Source: Cellulosimicrobium cellulans
GTDB lineage: Bacteria > Actinomycetota > Actinomycetes > Actinomycetales > Cellulomonadaceae
Direction of reading: 5' to 3'
Assembly: GCF_016907755.1 (NCBI RefSeq)
Contig: NZ_JAFBCN010000001.1
Location: forward strand, 2,976,001-3,040,000
Length of the DNA stretch: 64,000 bases
Shown here piece after piece: positions 35,373 through 45,050 of this stretch. How positions within the stretch are numbered: position 1 is the stretch's first letter; the number at the start of each line of letters is the position of its first letter. Position numbers and translations under genes: made by a program. The notes below the pieces were generated by a model. It saw nothing but the letters and a program-made list of their open reading frames with translations. It was not told where the DNA came from and ran no database searches.

Positions 35373-36701
35373 GTGACGTCCCCCGACATCCCGCACGACC
35401 GGCCCGCCGGATCGCCGCCCGCGACCCGGCCGTCGCGCCCGTCGCCACCGCCGTGGCTCATCGATGCCCTGCTGGGGTTCGCGGTGTTCGACGTCGTCGC
35501 CTTCGCCATCGCGGCCGACGTCGGGGGCACGCGGGCCGACCCGTGGGTCGCGTACCCGACCGCCCTCGTGCTCGGGCTGCTCGTGCTCGGCCGGCGCCGC
35601 TTCCCGGTCGGGGTGCTCGTCGCGACGGCGCTCGTCATCTGCGCCTACTACACGCTCGACCTGCCCGCGATCGGCCTGGCCCTGCCCGTCTCGGTCGCGC
35701 TCTACTCGGCGGCCGTCGCGGGCCGGCTCGGGTGGGCCGTCGGGGTCGCGGCGGCGCTCGTCGTCGCTTCGACGTACTTCCGGCTCGCCGAGGGCGACGA
35801 CGTCCGGTACGTCGTCGGGTACGAGCTCGCGACCACCGTCGCGCTCATGGCCGCCGCGATCGCCCTCGGCCACGGCTCCTTCGCCCGCCGGCAGCGCGAC
35901 GAGCAGCGGCGGCACGCCGACGCGCTGCGCGAGCAGACGCACGAGCTCGAGGCCGCCGACCGGCTCGCGCGCGACCGCGAGGCCGTCGCCCGCGACCTGC
36001 ACGACGTCGTCGGGCACCACCTCGCCGTCGTGTCCCTGCACGCGAACGTCGCCCGTGAGGCCCTCGACGACGTGGGCCCCGACGGTGCGGCGGGGTCGGA
36101 CGCGCTCGCGACCGTGCGGGCCGAGCTCGAGCTCGTCCGGACGACCACGACGACGGCCCTGGCGGACCTGCGCGCCACGGTGCGCGCGCTGCGCGGGACG
36201 ACCGCGCCCGCGGGGCTCGCGGACCAGGCGCGCATCGACCGGCTCGAGGACCTCGCGCGCACGGCTCGGGCGGCCGGGCTCGACGTCACCCTGGACGTCG
36301 ACCTGCCGTCGGGGACGGCGGACGGCACCGCCGCGGGCGCGGCGGCGTACCGGGTCGTCCAGGAGGGGCTGACCAACGTGCTGCGGCACGCCGGGGCGCG
36401 CGCCGCCGTCGTCCGCGTGGCCCTGGAGCGCTCGCCCGGTGCAGGCGGCGACGTGCTCGCGGTCGAGGTGCACGACGACGGCCACGGGGCACGGGCCGCG
36501 GGGGACGCGACGGACCGTGGCGGGTTCGGGCTGCGCGGCCTGCGCGAGCGCGTCGCGGTCCTGGGCGGCACGGTCGAGACCGTGACGCCCGACGGCGGCG
36601 GGTTCCGGCTCCGGGCGCGCGTGCCGGTCGCGCCCGGCGCCGCGGCGCGCAGGACCGCTCCCGTGCGGGGCCCGCAGTCCTCCGGCGGGGGTGTCGCGTG
36701 A
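35373..36701 (+). CDS. NarL-type sensor histidine kinase
   Basis: 442 aa from GTG 35373; TAGACT lies about 8 nt upstream and there is no RBS, so a leaderless transcript is likely. Five or six membrane helices occupy residues about 30-165, then a coiled linker (ADALREQTHELEAADRLARD), HisKA_3 box VARDLHDVVGHHLAVVSLH (phospho-His) and an HATPase domain with VVQEGLTNVLRHAG (N box), VEVHDDGHG and GGFGLRGLRERVAVLGG (G boxes). The signal is unknown. GTGA overlap with the regulator gene. Confidence 0.9.
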   Translation: MTSPDIPHDRPAGSPPATRPSRPSPPPWLIDALLGFAVFDVVAFAIAADVGGTRADPWVAYPTALVLGLLVLGRRRFPVGVLVATALVICAYYTLDLPAIGLALPVSVALYSAAVAGRLGWAVGVAAALVVASTYFRLAEGDDVRYVVGYELATTVALMAAAIALGHGSFARRQRDEQRRHADALREQTHELEAADRLARDREAVARDLHDVVGHHLAVVSLHANVAREALDDVGPDGAAGSDALATVRAELELVRTTTTTALADLRATVRALRGTTAPAGLADQARIDRLEDLARTARAAGLDVTLDVDLPSGTADGTAAGAAAYRVVQEGLTNVLRHAGARAAVVRVALERSPGAGGDVLAVEVHDDGHGARAAGDATDRGGFGLRGLRERVAVLGGTVETVTPDGGGFRLRARVPVAPGAAARRTAPVRGPQSSGGGVA

Positions 36702-37396
36702 TCCGCGTCGTGCTGGTCGACGACCAGCCCCTCGTGCGGACCGGCATCCGCGCGCTGCTCGAGCGCGCGGACGACGTCGAGGTCGTCGGCGAGGCCGCCG
36801 ACGGCCGGGAGGGCGTCGCGCTCGTGCGCCACGTGCGCCCCGACGTCGTGCTCATGGACCTCCAGATGCCCGTGCTCGACGGGATCGCCGCCACGCGCGA
36901 GATCGTCGAGGGCGCCACCCGGGCGACCCCCCAGGGCGCCGACCCGGCCGGGCCGCGTGTCGTCGTCCTCACGACGTTCGACGACGACGCGAACCTCTTC
37001 GCGGCGCTGCGGGCGGGGGCGTCGGGCTTCCTGCTCAAGGACGCGAGCCCCGACGAGCTGCGCGCCGCGGTGCGCACCGCCGCCGCGGGCGACGCGCTGC
37101 TCTCCCCCGCGGTCACGGCGCGCGTGGTCGCGCAGGCGGTGGACGGCGGGCGACGCAACGAGGCGCTCGTCGCCGCGGTCGCAGGCCGGCTCACGGACCG
37201 CGAGCGCGAGGTGCTCGCGCACGTCGGACGCGGGCTGACCAACGACGAGATCGGCGCGACGCTGTTCATGAGCCCGGCGACGGCCCGCACGCACGTGGGC
37301 CGCATCCTCGCCAAGCTGGGCGTGCGAGACCGGGCCGGCCTCGTCGTCGTCGCCTACGAGACCGGCCTGGTCCGCCCGGGCACCCCGCCGAGGTAG
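36698..37396 (+). CDS. NarL/LuxR-family response regulator
   Basis: 232 aa. Receiver domain VVLVDDQPLVRTG with phospho-acceptor in VLMDLQMPVLDG, the conserved Thr in VVLTTF and Lys in FLLKDASP. C-terminal LuxR-type HTH: LTDREREVLAHVGRGLTNDE, IGATLFMSPATARTHVGRIL. Coupled to the kinase by a 4-nt overlap. The stop lies inside a large palindrome that probably terminates transcription. Confidence 0.93.
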   Translation: MIRVVLVDDQPLVRTGIRALLERADDVEVVGEAADGREGVALVRHVRPDVVLMDLQMPVLDGIAATREIVEGATRATPQGADPAGPRVVVLTTFDDDANLFAALRAGASGFLLKDASPDELRAAVRTAAAGDALLSPAVTARVVAQAVDGGRRNEALVAAVAGRLTDREREVLAHVGRGLTNDEIGATLFMSPATARTHVGRILAKLGVRDRAGLVVVAYETGLVRPGTPPR

Positions 37397-37426
37397 TGGC
37401 GTGGTCATGACCACGCCTCTACCTCG
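37389..37426. terminator. 38-nt palindrome, bidirectional terminator
   Basis: CGAGGTAG (37389-37396) pairs with CTACCTCG (37419-37426). The centre GGCGTGGTCA/TGACCACGCC is a perfect 20-nt palindrome, with one T/T mismatch between the blocks. It overlaps the response-regulator stop and lies 40 nt before the convergent M3 peptidase stop. A further partial copy of the CTCTACCTCG arm follows at 37438-37447. Confidence 0.65.
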
Positions 37427-37465
37427 CGGAACCGGAGCTCTACCTCGGCGGGACGGGGCCTCGGA

Positions 37466-39628
37466 TCAGGCGTCGAGGCCGCGGCGGGCGAGGAGCGGCC
37501 CGATGTCGGCGTCGCGGCCGCGCAGCTCGCGGAACGACTGCAGCGGGTCCTGCGAGCCGCCGCGGGCGAGCAGGACGCGGCGGAAGCGCTCGCCGTTCTC
37601 GCGCGACAGGCCGCCGTTCTCGCGGTACCACTCGACGGTGTCGGCGTCGAGCACCTCGGACCAGATGTACGAGTAGTAGCCGGCCGCGTACCCGCCCCCG
37701 AACACGTGGTTGTAGTACGTGGTGCGGTAGCGCGGCGGGACGGGCGCGAACGCGACGCCCGCCGCCTCGAGCGCGGCGGCCTCGAACGGCACGACGTCGG
37801 CCTCGGACGCCGGGACGGCCTCGGGCCCGACCTGGTGCCAGGCCTGGTCGAGCAGCGCCGCGGCGAGGTACTCGGTCGTGCCGAAGCCCTCGTTGAACTG
37901 GCGCGAGGCGAGCATGGTGTCGACCCACTCGGCGGGCATCGGCTCGCCCGTGACGTGGTGCACCGCGTAGGAGCGCAGGACCGACGGCTCCCATGCCCAC
38001 ATCTCGTTGACCTGCGAGGGGTACTCGACGAAGTCGCGCGGCACCTCGGTGCCGGACTGCGACGGGTAGCGCACGTCGGAGAACAGGCCGTGCAGCGCGT
38101 GCCCGAACTCGTGGAACAGCGTGATGACCTCGTCCCAGACGAGCAGCGTGGGCTGGCCGGCCGGCGGCTTGACGATGTTGAGGTTGTTCACGACGACCGG
38201 CTTCTGCCCGAGGAGGTGGTTCTGGTCGACGAGGTTGTTCATCCACGCCCCGCCGCGCTTGGACTCGCGCGTGTACCAGTCGGCGAGGAACAGGCCGAGG
38301 CCCTGGCCGGGCTCGCCCGGCGTCTCCGCGTCGAAGACCTCGAAGACCCGGACGTCGGGGTGGTAGCCGACGAGGTCGTGGCGCTCGGCGAACGAGACGC
38401 CGAAGAGCCGGTTCGCCGCCGCGAAGACGCCGTCGTGCACGACGCGCTCGAGCTCCAGGTAGGGGCGCAGGAGCGCGTCGTCGAGCGCGTAGCGGTCCTT
38501 GCGCACGCGCTCGGCGTAGAACGACCAGTCGGACGCGCGCAGCGTCGCGCCGGGCTCGTCGGCCCGCAGCGCGACCTCGAGGTCGGCAGCCTCGCGCCGC
38601 GCGTTCGCGACGGCGGCGGGAGCGAGCCGCGCCAGCATCGCGTCGACGGCCTCGGTCGTCTTCGCGGTCGCGTCCTCCGCGACGTACGCGGCGTGGTGCT
38701 CGTAGCCGAGCAGGCGCGCGCGCTCGGCACGCAGGCGCACGGTCTCCAGCACGATCTCGCGCGTGTCGTGGTCGTCGCCGGTCGCGCCGCGCGACTCCGA
38801 CGCCTGCTGCACGCGCTCGCGCACGTCGCGGCGCGCGAGCGACGCGAGGACGCCCTGCTGGGTGGGGAGCTGCATCTCGAGCAGCCACGCCCCCTCGTGC
38901 CCGCGCGAGGCGGCGGCAGCCGCCGCCCCCGCGACGGCGTCCTCGGCGAGGCCGTCGAGCTCGGCGCGGTCGGTGACGAGCACGCTCGCCGCGTTCGCGC
39001 CCGCGAGCAGCTTGCGGCCGAACGCGGCCTCGAGCGTGGTGAGGCGGCCGTTGAGCTCGCGCAGGCGCTCCTGCTGCGCGGCGTCGAGCTCGACGCCCGA
39101 GCGGCGGAACCGCACCAGGAGCGTGTGCAGCAGCCACGCGGCGTCGGGCTCGAGCGTCTGCTCGCCGGCGTCGACGGCGTCCTGCAGCGCGCGGGCGCGC
39201 GCGTACAGGCGCGCGTCCATGTAGATCGCGTCGTGGTGCGCCGCGAGCTCGGGCGCGAACTCCTCCTCGATCTCCTCCAGCCCCGGCGTCGCGTCGGCCG
39301 AGAGCTGGTTGTAGAACGCGTTGAGCACGCGCGCGACCTCGCGGCCCGACCGCTCGAGCGCCTCGAGCACGGTGACGGCGGTCGGGGCCGCGTCGTCGGT
39401 CGCGACGGCCTCGATCGCCGCGCGCTGGGCCGCGGTCGCCGCGCGCAGCGCGGGCAGGTAGTGCTCCTCGCGGATCGCGTCGTAGTCGGGCAGCTCGTAC
39501 GGCAGCGCCGAGGGCGCGGCGAACGGGTTGGCGGGATCGAGGTCGATCATGCCGGAGGTGACAGCGGGCGCGGAGGTGGGCGCGGGCGCGTCGGTGCGCG
39601 TCGTGGGCTCGGAGGTCATGGTGCCCAT
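37466..39628 (-). CDS. M3 family metallopeptidase (peptidyl-dipeptidase Dcp-like)
   Basis: 720 aa (start at 39628 or ATG 39619). The zinc-binding HEFGHALHGLFSDV with the downstream FVEYPSQVNEMW glutamate identifies family M3 (thimet oligopeptidase/Dcp). Helical N-terminal half; no signal peptide, so it is cytoplasmic and degrades short peptides. VWDEVITLFHEFGHALH and GTEVPRDFVEYPSQ match Dcp rather than oligopeptidase A, though the distinction is not firm. Confidence 0.93.
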   Translation of the reverse strand: MGTMTSEPTTRTDAPAPTSAPAVTSGMIDLDPANPFAAPSALPYELPDYDAIREEHYLPALRAATAAQRAAIEAVATDDAAPTAVTVLEALERSGREVARVLNAFYNQLSADATPGLEEIEEEFAPELAAHHDAIYMDARLYARARALQDAVDAGEQTLEPDAAWLLHTLLVRFRRSGVELDAAQQERLRELNGRLTTLEAAFGRKLLAGANAASVLVTDRAELDGLAEDAVAGAAAAAASRGHEGAWLLEMQLPTQQGVLASLARRDVRERVQQASESRGATGDDHDTREIVLETVRLRAERARLLGYEHHAAYVAEDATAKTTEAVDAMLARLAPAAVANARREAADLEVALRADEPGATLRASDWSFYAERVRKDRYALDDALLRPYLELERVVHDGVFAAANRLFGVSFAERHDLVGYHPDVRVFEVFDAETPGEPGQGLGLFLADWYTRESKRGGAWMNNLVDQNHLLGQKPVVVNNLNIVKPPAGQPTLLVWDEVITLFHEFGHALHGLFSDVRYPSQSGTEVPRDFVEYPSQVNEMWAWEPSVLRSYAVHHVTGEPMPAEWVDTMLASRQFNEGFGTTEYLAAALLDQAWHQVGPEAVPASEADVVPFEAAALEAAGVAFAPVPPRYRTTYYNHVFGGGYAAGYYSYIWSEVLDADTVEWYRENGGLSRENGERFRRVLLARGGSQDPLQSFRELRGRDADIGPLLARRGLDA

Positions 39629-39701
39629 CTTGACCCCGCGGGCGGGCGCGACGGAAACGCATTGGCGGACGCCCCAGGGACCGGGCGGGCAGGTGCGAGC
39701 G

Positions 39702-40337
39702 TCAGGCGGCGCGGCCCGACGACGGCGCGTCCGCCGGCCAGGGCTCGTTCGGCTCGCGCGGGTCGTCGGGCAGGAGCGTGCCGAGCCACGCGTCGCGCCG
39801 CTCGCCGCGCTGGAGCGCGAACCCGCGCACCGCGCCCTCGACCCGGAAGCCGAGCCGCCAGGCGGTGCGCCGCGACGGCCAGTTGCCGACGTACGCCTGC
39901 CAGAAGAGCCGCGCGAGCCCCAGGCCCTCCGGGTCGAATGCCCAGTCGACGACGAGCCTGCACGCCGCGGTCGTCAGACCGCGGCCCCGTGCCTCGGGGG
40001 CCGCCCAGTAGCCGATCTCGGCCGACCGACGCCCCTCGGGCGCGTCGTCGAGGCTCAGTCCGACCATCCCGAGGAGGGGACCGGCGCCGTCGGGGCCGGG
40101 GATGCCCGAGGGGCCGGCGCTCGCGCGCACGCCCCACGTGAGGACGTCCCCGCGCTCCCAGCCCGGTCCCACGTACTCCGACACGAACTGCACCGCGTCC
40201 TCGCGCGCGTACGGGGACGGGACGACGGTCCACGCCGCGACCGCCGGGTCCTGGCACGCCGCCGTGATCGCGTCCGCGTCGTCGAGGGTCGGGCTGGACA
40301 GGTGGACGTGGCCGTCGTCGAGGGTGAAGGGGTGCAC
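39702..40337 (-). CDS. GNAT family N-acetyltransferase (RimJ/RimL type)
   Basis: 211 aa from GTG 40337. HVHLSSPTLDDADAITAACQDP is the N-terminal beta-alpha unit, GYWAAPEARGRGLTTAACRL the acetyl-CoA-binding motif A, and LARLFWQAYVGNWPSRRTAWRLGFRVEG motif B. Probably acetylates a small molecule or a protein N-terminus. Confidence 0.88.
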   Translation of the reverse strand: MHPFTLDDGHVHLSSPTLDDADAITAACQDPAVAAWTVVPSPYAREDAVQFVSEYVGPGWERGDVLTWGVRASAGPSGIPGPDGAGPLLGMVGLSLDDAPEGRRSAEIGYWAAPEARGRGLTTAACRLVVDWAFDPEGLGLARLFWQAYVGNWPSRRTAWRLGFRVEGAVRGFALQRGERRDAWLGTLLPDDPREPNEPWPADAPSSGRAA

Positions 40338-40438
40338 CGCCCGAGCCTGGCACGTCCCGCCGTGCGGCGTCACCCGGATTGCCGGGTGCCGTCGCCCCGC
40401 GACGCCGCGGCCGCCCCGCACCGCGGGCACGGGCGGCC

Positions 40439-41554
40439 TCAGGTGCGCAGGGCGTCCTCCGCGGGCGTCCACGGCAGGCCGTGCGCGGCGGCGACCGCCT
40501 CGTTGAGGAGCGCGCCGCGGTGGGTGGACGCCCCCGACCGGAGGATCGGGACGGCCCGCACCGCCTCGACCCCGCCGTCCGCGAGCGCCGCGAGGTAGGG
40601 CAGCGTCGCGCTCGTGAGGGCGAGCGTGCTGGTCACGGGGACCGCGCCGGGCATGTTCGCCACGCAGTAGAACGTCGTGCCGTGGACCGCGAACGTCGGG
40701 TCGTCGTGCGTGGTGGGTCGCGACCCCTCGAAGCAGCCGCCCTGGTCGACGGCGACGTCGACGAGCACGGCGCCGGGGCGCATGCGCGCGACGAGGTCGT
40801 CGGTGACGAGGCGCGGGGCGCGCGCCCCCGCGACGAGCACGGCCCCGACGACGAGGTCGGCCTCCAGCACCTCGCGCTCGATCGCGTACGCGCTCGACAC
40901 GACGGTGCGCACGTGCCCGGAGAACTCCTGGTCGGCGGCGCGCAGCACGGGCAGCGACAGGTCGACCACGGTCACCTCGGCGCGCATGCCCACCGCGACC
41001 TCGGCCGCGTTGCGCCCCGCGGTCCCGCCCCCGAGCACCACGACCCGCCCGGGCCGCGTGCCCGGCACGCCGCCGAGCAGGACGCCGCGACCTCCCGCGG
41101 GCCGCTGCAGGAGCCAGGCGCCGACCTGGGTGGCCATGCGCCCGGCGACCTCGCTCATGGGCGCGAGCAGCGGGAGCGTGCCGTCGGGCGCCTGCGCCGT
41201 CTCGTACGCGACGGAGGTCGTGCCGGCGTCGAGGAGCGCCCGCGTGCAGGCCGGGTCCGCGGCGAGGTGCAGGTAGGCGAAGAGCAGCAGGTCGTCGCGC
41301 AGGAGCGCGTGCTCGCTCGCGACCGGCTCCTTGACCTTGCACACGAGCTCCGCCTCGCCCCAGACCTCCTCGGCGGAGGCGACGATCCGGGCACCGGCGC
41401 CCTCGAACTCCGCGTCGGACAGGTGGGAGCCGGCACCGGCCCCGGACTGGACGAGCACGTCGTGCCCGGCCCGCACGAGGTGGTGGGCGCCGGCGGGGGT
41501 GAGCGCGACGCGGTCCTCGTGGTTCTTGACCTCGGTGGGTATGCCGATCCTCAT
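40439..41554 (-). CDS. ald: Alanine dehydrogenase
   Basis: NAD-dependent reversible deamination of L-alanine to pyruvate. 371 aa. MRIGIPTEVKNHEDRVALTP is the diagnostic N-terminus; the catalytic Lys and His lie in VCKVKEP and YLHLAADP; the NAD-binding Rossmann motif is VVVLGGGTAGRNAAEVAVGM; VDQGGCFEGSRPTTHDDPT and MPGAVPVTSTLALT are family signatures. Divergent from the permease gene; the 108-nt gap has GGCAGGA/TCCTGCC arms as a possible operator. Confidence 0.95.
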   Translation of the reverse strand: MRIGIPTEVKNHEDRVALTPAGAHHLVRAGHDVLVQSGAGAGSHLSDAEFEGAGARIVASAEEVWGEAELVCKVKEPVASEHALLRDDLLLFAYLHLAADPACTRALLDAGTTSVAYETAQAPDGTLPLLAPMSEVAGRMATQVGAWLLQRPAGGRGVLLGGVPGTRPGRVVVLGGGTAGRNAAEVAVGMRAEVTVVDLSLPVLRAADQEFSGHVRTVVSSAYAIEREVLEADLVVGAVLVAGARAPRLVTDDLVARMRPGAVLVDVAVDQGGCFEGSRPTTHDDPTFAVHGTTFYCVANMPGAVPVTSTLALTSATLPYLAALADGGVEAVRAVPILRSGASTHRGALLNEAVAAAHGLPWTPAEDALRT

Positions 41555-41662
41555 GGTCCAGTGTGGTCGCACCACCCCGTCGCGCGCAGGGTGGCAGGAT
41601 CTTGTCGGAGAGTGTCCTTCCTGCCGCTCGTCCCGGCCACGACCCGCTGCCAGGGTGGGCGC

Positions 41663-42997
41663 GTGGACCCGACGACACCTCTCGCGACGCCGCGCGCCGC
41701 CCTCGACCACGCCGTGACGGCGACCACCGCTCCCCCGCGCGAGCACGCGTCGTCGGGCACCCTGGGGCTCGCGCGCGGCAGCGCCCTGTACGTGGCGAGC
41801 GTGCTCGGGACGGGCGTGCTCGCGCTGCCCGGGCTCGCCACGCGCGTCGCGGGCCCCGCGTCCGTCCTCGCCGTCGCCCTGGTGCTCGTCGCGAGCGTCC
41901 CGCTCGCCGGCACGTTCGCGGCGCTCGCCGCGCGGCACCCGGACCGGGGCGGCGTCGCGAGCGCGGTGCGCGCGGCCCTCGGCCCGACGGCGGCCCGCGC
42001 CACGGGCTACTGGTTCTACCTCGGGGTGTGCGTGGGCGTGCCCGTCGTGGCGGTGCTCGGCGCGGAGTACGTCGTCGCGGTCGTGGGGGCGGACCGCGGG
42101 ACCGTCCCGGTCGTGGCCGTCGCGCTCGTCGTCGTGCCGTCGGTCGCCGTGTGGCTCGGGATCCGCGTCGCCGGCGCCGTCCAGCTCGGGCTCACGTCCC
42201 TGCTGCTCGCCGCCGTCGTCGTGGTGGTCGCGGTGGCGGCGCCCGCCGTGAGCGCGGAGCGGTTCACGCCGTTCCTCAGCGAGGGCTGGTCCGGCGTCGG
42301 CTCCGCGGTGAGCCTGTTCGTGTGGGCGTTCGCGGGCTGGGAGGTCGGCACGCACGTCTCGGCCGAATTCCGCGACCCGCGCCGCACCATCCCCGCCGCG
42401 ACCGGGATCGCGCTGGTCGTCGTCGGCGTCGCCTACCTCGCCCTGCAGGTCACCACGGTCGGCGTGCTCGGCGCCGGAGCCGGCTCCGGCACCGTCGCGC
42501 TGCTCGACCTCGCGCGCACCGGCGCGCCCGCCGCGGGGCCCGTGGTCGTCGGCGTCGTGGCGGCGATCGTCACGTCCGGCGTCCTCACCGCCTACCTCGC
42601 GGCCTTCGCGAACCTGGGCCAGGCGCTCGCGCGCGACGGTGACCTGCCGCGCCCGCTCGCCGCGCTCTCCGGCCGCGCGGACGTCCCGCGGCGCGCGCTC
42701 GCCGTCACCCTCGTGCTCAGCGCGGCGTACCTCGCGGTGCTCGTCGCCACCGGCCTCGACCTCGAGCCGTTCGTCCGCGTGCACACGAGCTGCATGGTGG
42801 CGGTGTACGCGCTCGGGATGCTCGCCGCCCTGCGCCTGCTCCCCCGCCGCACCGTCGGCTGGTGGCTCGCCGCCGTCGCGACCGCCCTCACCGGCGTCCT
42901 GCTCGTCCTCGCAGGTGCCTCGCTCGTCGCCCCGGCGCTCCTCGCCGTCGGCGCCACCACGGTCACGCTCGTGCGGCACCGGCGAGCCACGCCCTGA
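41663..42997 (+). CDS. APC-superfamily amino acid permease
   Basis: 444 aa from GTG 41663, about 12 membrane helices. ALYVASVLGTGVLALPGLAT is the first-helix unwound GxG motif of APC transporters; FVWAFAGWEVGTHVSAEFRDPRRTIP is the conserved helix 6 to loop region. It lies divergent from ald, so alanine or a related amino acid is a reasonable but unproven substrate. Confidence 0.85.
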   Translation: MDPTTPLATPRAALDHAVTATTAPPREHASSGTLGLARGSALYVASVLGTGVLALPGLATRVAGPASVLAVALVLVASVPLAGTFAALAARHPDRGGVASAVRAALGPTAARATGYWFYLGVCVGVPVVAVLGAEYVVAVVGADRGTVPVVAVALVVVPSVAVWLGIRVAGAVQLGLTSLLLAAVVVVVAVAAPAVSAERFTPFLSEGWSGVGSAVSLFVWAFAGWEVGTHVSAEFRDPRRTIPAATGIALVVVGVAYLALQVTTVGVLGAGAGSGTVALLDLARTGAPAAGPVVVGVVAAIVTSGVLTAYLAAFANLGQALARDGDLPRPLAALSGRADVPRRALAVTLVLSAAYLAVLVATGLDLEPFVRVHTSCMVAVYALGMLAALRLLPRRTVGWWLAAVATALTGVLLVLAGASLVAPALLAVGATTVTLVRHRRATP

Positions 42998-43069
42998 GCG
43001 TCGCCGCCGCCCGAGAATCGCCCGCCCGACCCGTTCCCCGTCGTGGCGCGGTCCGCTACGGTCGACGGC

Positions 43070-43372
43070 ATGCCCACGTGGACGGACCCGGGCACGGTGG
43101 AGTTCGACGCCGTCGTGATCGCCGCCGGGACGCGCTCGGGAGCGTTCGTCGCGCTGCCGTACGACGCCGTCGACCTGTTCGGCACGCGCGGCCGGGTCCC
43201 GGTGACCGCGGAGGTCGACGACGTGCGGTACCACGCCTCGCTCGTCGCCTACGGCGGTCCGCACCTGCTCGCCGTCCTCCGGTCGGTGCGCACCACGACC
43301 GGCAAGGACGTCGGGGACACCGTGCACGTCGCGGTCCGGCTCGCGGCGGAGGTCTCGGCCGTCCCCCGGTGA
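43070..43372 (+). CDS. DUF1905 domain protein
   Basis: 100 aa from ATG 43070. VEFDAVVIAAGTRSGAFVALPYD, VPVTAEVDDVRYHASLVAYGG and VGDTVHVAVRLA form the small beta-barrel of DUF1905. It lacks the YdeI/OmpD-associated helical part often fused to this domain. Function unknown. Confidence 0.8.
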   Translation: MPTWTDPGTVEFDAVVIAAGTRSGAFVALPYDAVDLFGTRGRVPVTAEVDDVRYHASLVAYGGPHLLAVLRSVRTTTGKDVGDTVHVAVRLAAEVSAVPR

Positions 43373-43412
43373 GGCGCTCGCGGCCCGATCCTGGCGGGTC
43401 GCCTCCCCCTGG

Positions 43413-44705
43413 TCAGCCGGCGGCGTCCTCCGCCGTGCGGTCCGGCGACCCGGGCAGGGCGTCGCCGAGCGCGATCTCCTTCGCCGTCGGCAGGTCCTCC
43501 TCCATGGGTGGGTCCTTGTGCCGCAGGTGCGAGAACACCGACCAGGCGACGGCGACGAGCGGCACGGACACGACAGCACCGAGGATCCCTGCGAGCAGCG
43601 TCCCCGCGGTCACCGCGATCGCGACGACGACCGGGTGCAGCGACACCTGCTTGCCCATGACGAGCGGCTGCAGGATGTGGCCCTCGAACTGCCCGATGAG
43701 CGCGATGCCGATCGTCACGACGAGCGCGATGACGATGCCCTTGGCCGCGAGCGCGACGATGGCCGCGATGATCATGGCGAGGGGCGCGCCGATGATGGGG
43801 ATGAACGCCCCGATGAAGACGAGCACCGCGAGCGGCGCGGCGAGCGGCACGCCCAGGATCCCGAGGAAGATGCCCGCGAGGATGCCGTCGACCAGCGCGA
43901 TGATCACGGTGCCCCGGGCATAGCCCGAGAACGTGTACCAGCCCGCGCCGCCGGCGATCTTCCAGCTGTCGCGCGAGCGCGACGGGAGCTGGTTGAGGAA
44001 CCAGGTCCACATGTCCTTGCCCCGGGCGAGGAAGAACACCGTGCAGAAGATCGCCAGGGCGATCGCCGCGAACGCCTCGAACACCGACCCGGCGCTCGCG
44101 GCCGCCTGGCTCGCGATGTCGCCGCCGTGCTCGGTGAGCCACTGCCGGCCGTTCTCGATCCAGCCGTTGACGTCGTCCGCGGTGATGGTCACCGGCAACG
44201 GGCCGTTCTCGAGGAACTCGAGAATCTGGTCGATGCCGCTGCTGAACTGGTCCGCGAGGCTCTGCCACTGGCCCGCGACCGACGTGATGACGTACGCGAG
44301 CAGGCCCGCGATGAACAGGAGCGCGGAGAGGATCGCGAGCCCGGTCGCGAGCCCCCGCGGCATGACCTTCGCGTAGAAGTCCGTGACGGGCCGCAGGACC
44401 GACGTGATGACGAGGGCCAGGAAGACGGCCACGAAGACGAGCTGCACCTGCGCCGTCGCGAAGAAGATGAGCGCGACCGCCGCGACGATCATGAGGAGGC
44501 GCCACGACCAGCCCGCCGTCGTGCGCAGCCACGCGGGCACCGACTCGTCGTACCCGACGACGGACGGGTTGCGCCGCGCCCCCGCCACCTTGCGCGCCGC
44601 GCTCGACGCGCCCGCGAGGTGCTTCACCGACGCCGCCGAGCGGTCCGAGCCGGAGCCCGGCCGCGGGGTCGGGACCGCTGCCGCCGGTCTCTGCTCGTCC
44701 GTCAC
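43413..44705 (-). CDS. AI-2E family transporter
   Basis: 430 aa from GTG 44705. About eight membrane helices with the family pattern: LLMIVAAVALIFFATAQVQL, VLRPVTDFYAKVMPRGLATG, a long extracytoplasmic stretch, then GYARGTVIIALVDGILAGI, IGAFIPIIGAPLAMIIA and GQFEGHILQPLVMGKQVSLHPVV. Members export autoinducer-2 or act as Na+/H+ antiporters; which is unclear. Confidence 0.9.
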   Translation of the reverse strand: MTDEQRPAAAVPTPRPGSGSDRSAASVKHLAGASSAARKVAGARRNPSVVGYDESVPAWLRTTAGWSWRLLMIVAAVALIFFATAQVQLVFVAVFLALVITSVLRPVTDFYAKVMPRGLATGLAILSALLFIAGLLAYVITSVAGQWQSLADQFSSGIDQILEFLENGPLPVTITADDVNGWIENGRQWLTEHGGDIASQAAASAGSVFEAFAAIALAIFCTVFFLARGKDMWTWFLNQLPSRSRDSWKIAGGAGWYTFSGYARGTVIIALVDGILAGIFLGILGVPLAAPLAVLVFIGAFIPIIGAPLAMIIAAIVALAAKGIVIALVVTIGIALIGQFEGHILQPLVMGKQVSLHPVVVAIAVTAGTLLAGILGAVVSVPLVAVAWSVFSHLRHKDPPMEEDLPTAKEIALGDALPGSPDRTAEDAAG

Positions 44706-44899
44706 ACGTGCCTCCGCCCGGTCGTGGCCCTCATCCGCCCAGTCTGCCCCAGGTCGTCCCCCCACGCCGGGTGCCGCACCCGGGCCGTCGCCCCACGTCG
44801 GCCCGGTCCCGGCGGGCGGCCGCGATGTGAGGACCACGCCCGAACCGTGCTATGTTTTTCCCCGCACCGGAACGGCGGAAACGCCGGGAAGGTCCACTC

Positions 44900-44984
44900 G
44901 TCCGGGTGGCGGAATGGCAGACGCGCTAGCTTGAGGTGCTAGTGCCCTTTATCGGGCGTGGGGGTTCAAGTCCCCCTCCGGACA
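44900..44984 (+). tRNA. tRNA-Leu (anticodon GAG)
   Basis: 85 nt. Acceptor GTCCGGG pairs with TCCGGAC (one G-T). Anticodon stem CTAGC/GCTAG encloses TTGAGGT, so the anticodon is GAG. A variable arm TGCCCTTTATCGGGCG of class II type and a T-arm GGGGGTTCAAGTCCCCC follow. Discriminator A; the CCA end is not fully encoded. Confidence 0.95.
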
Positions 44985-45008
44985 CCGCACGGCGCTCGTG
45001 CGCCACGG

Positions 45009-45050
45009 AGGCCGGGTCAGGAGATTCTTCCTGACCCGGCCTTCTGCGTT
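45009..45050 (+). terminator. Terminator downstream of tRNA-Leu
   Basis: GCCGGGTCAGGA (45011-45022) pairs perfectly with TCCTGACCCGGC (45029-45040) around GATTCT, extended by further pairs at the base, then CTTCTGCGTT. It stands 25 nt after the tRNA. Positions 45051-45330 show no gene. Confidence 0.85.
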
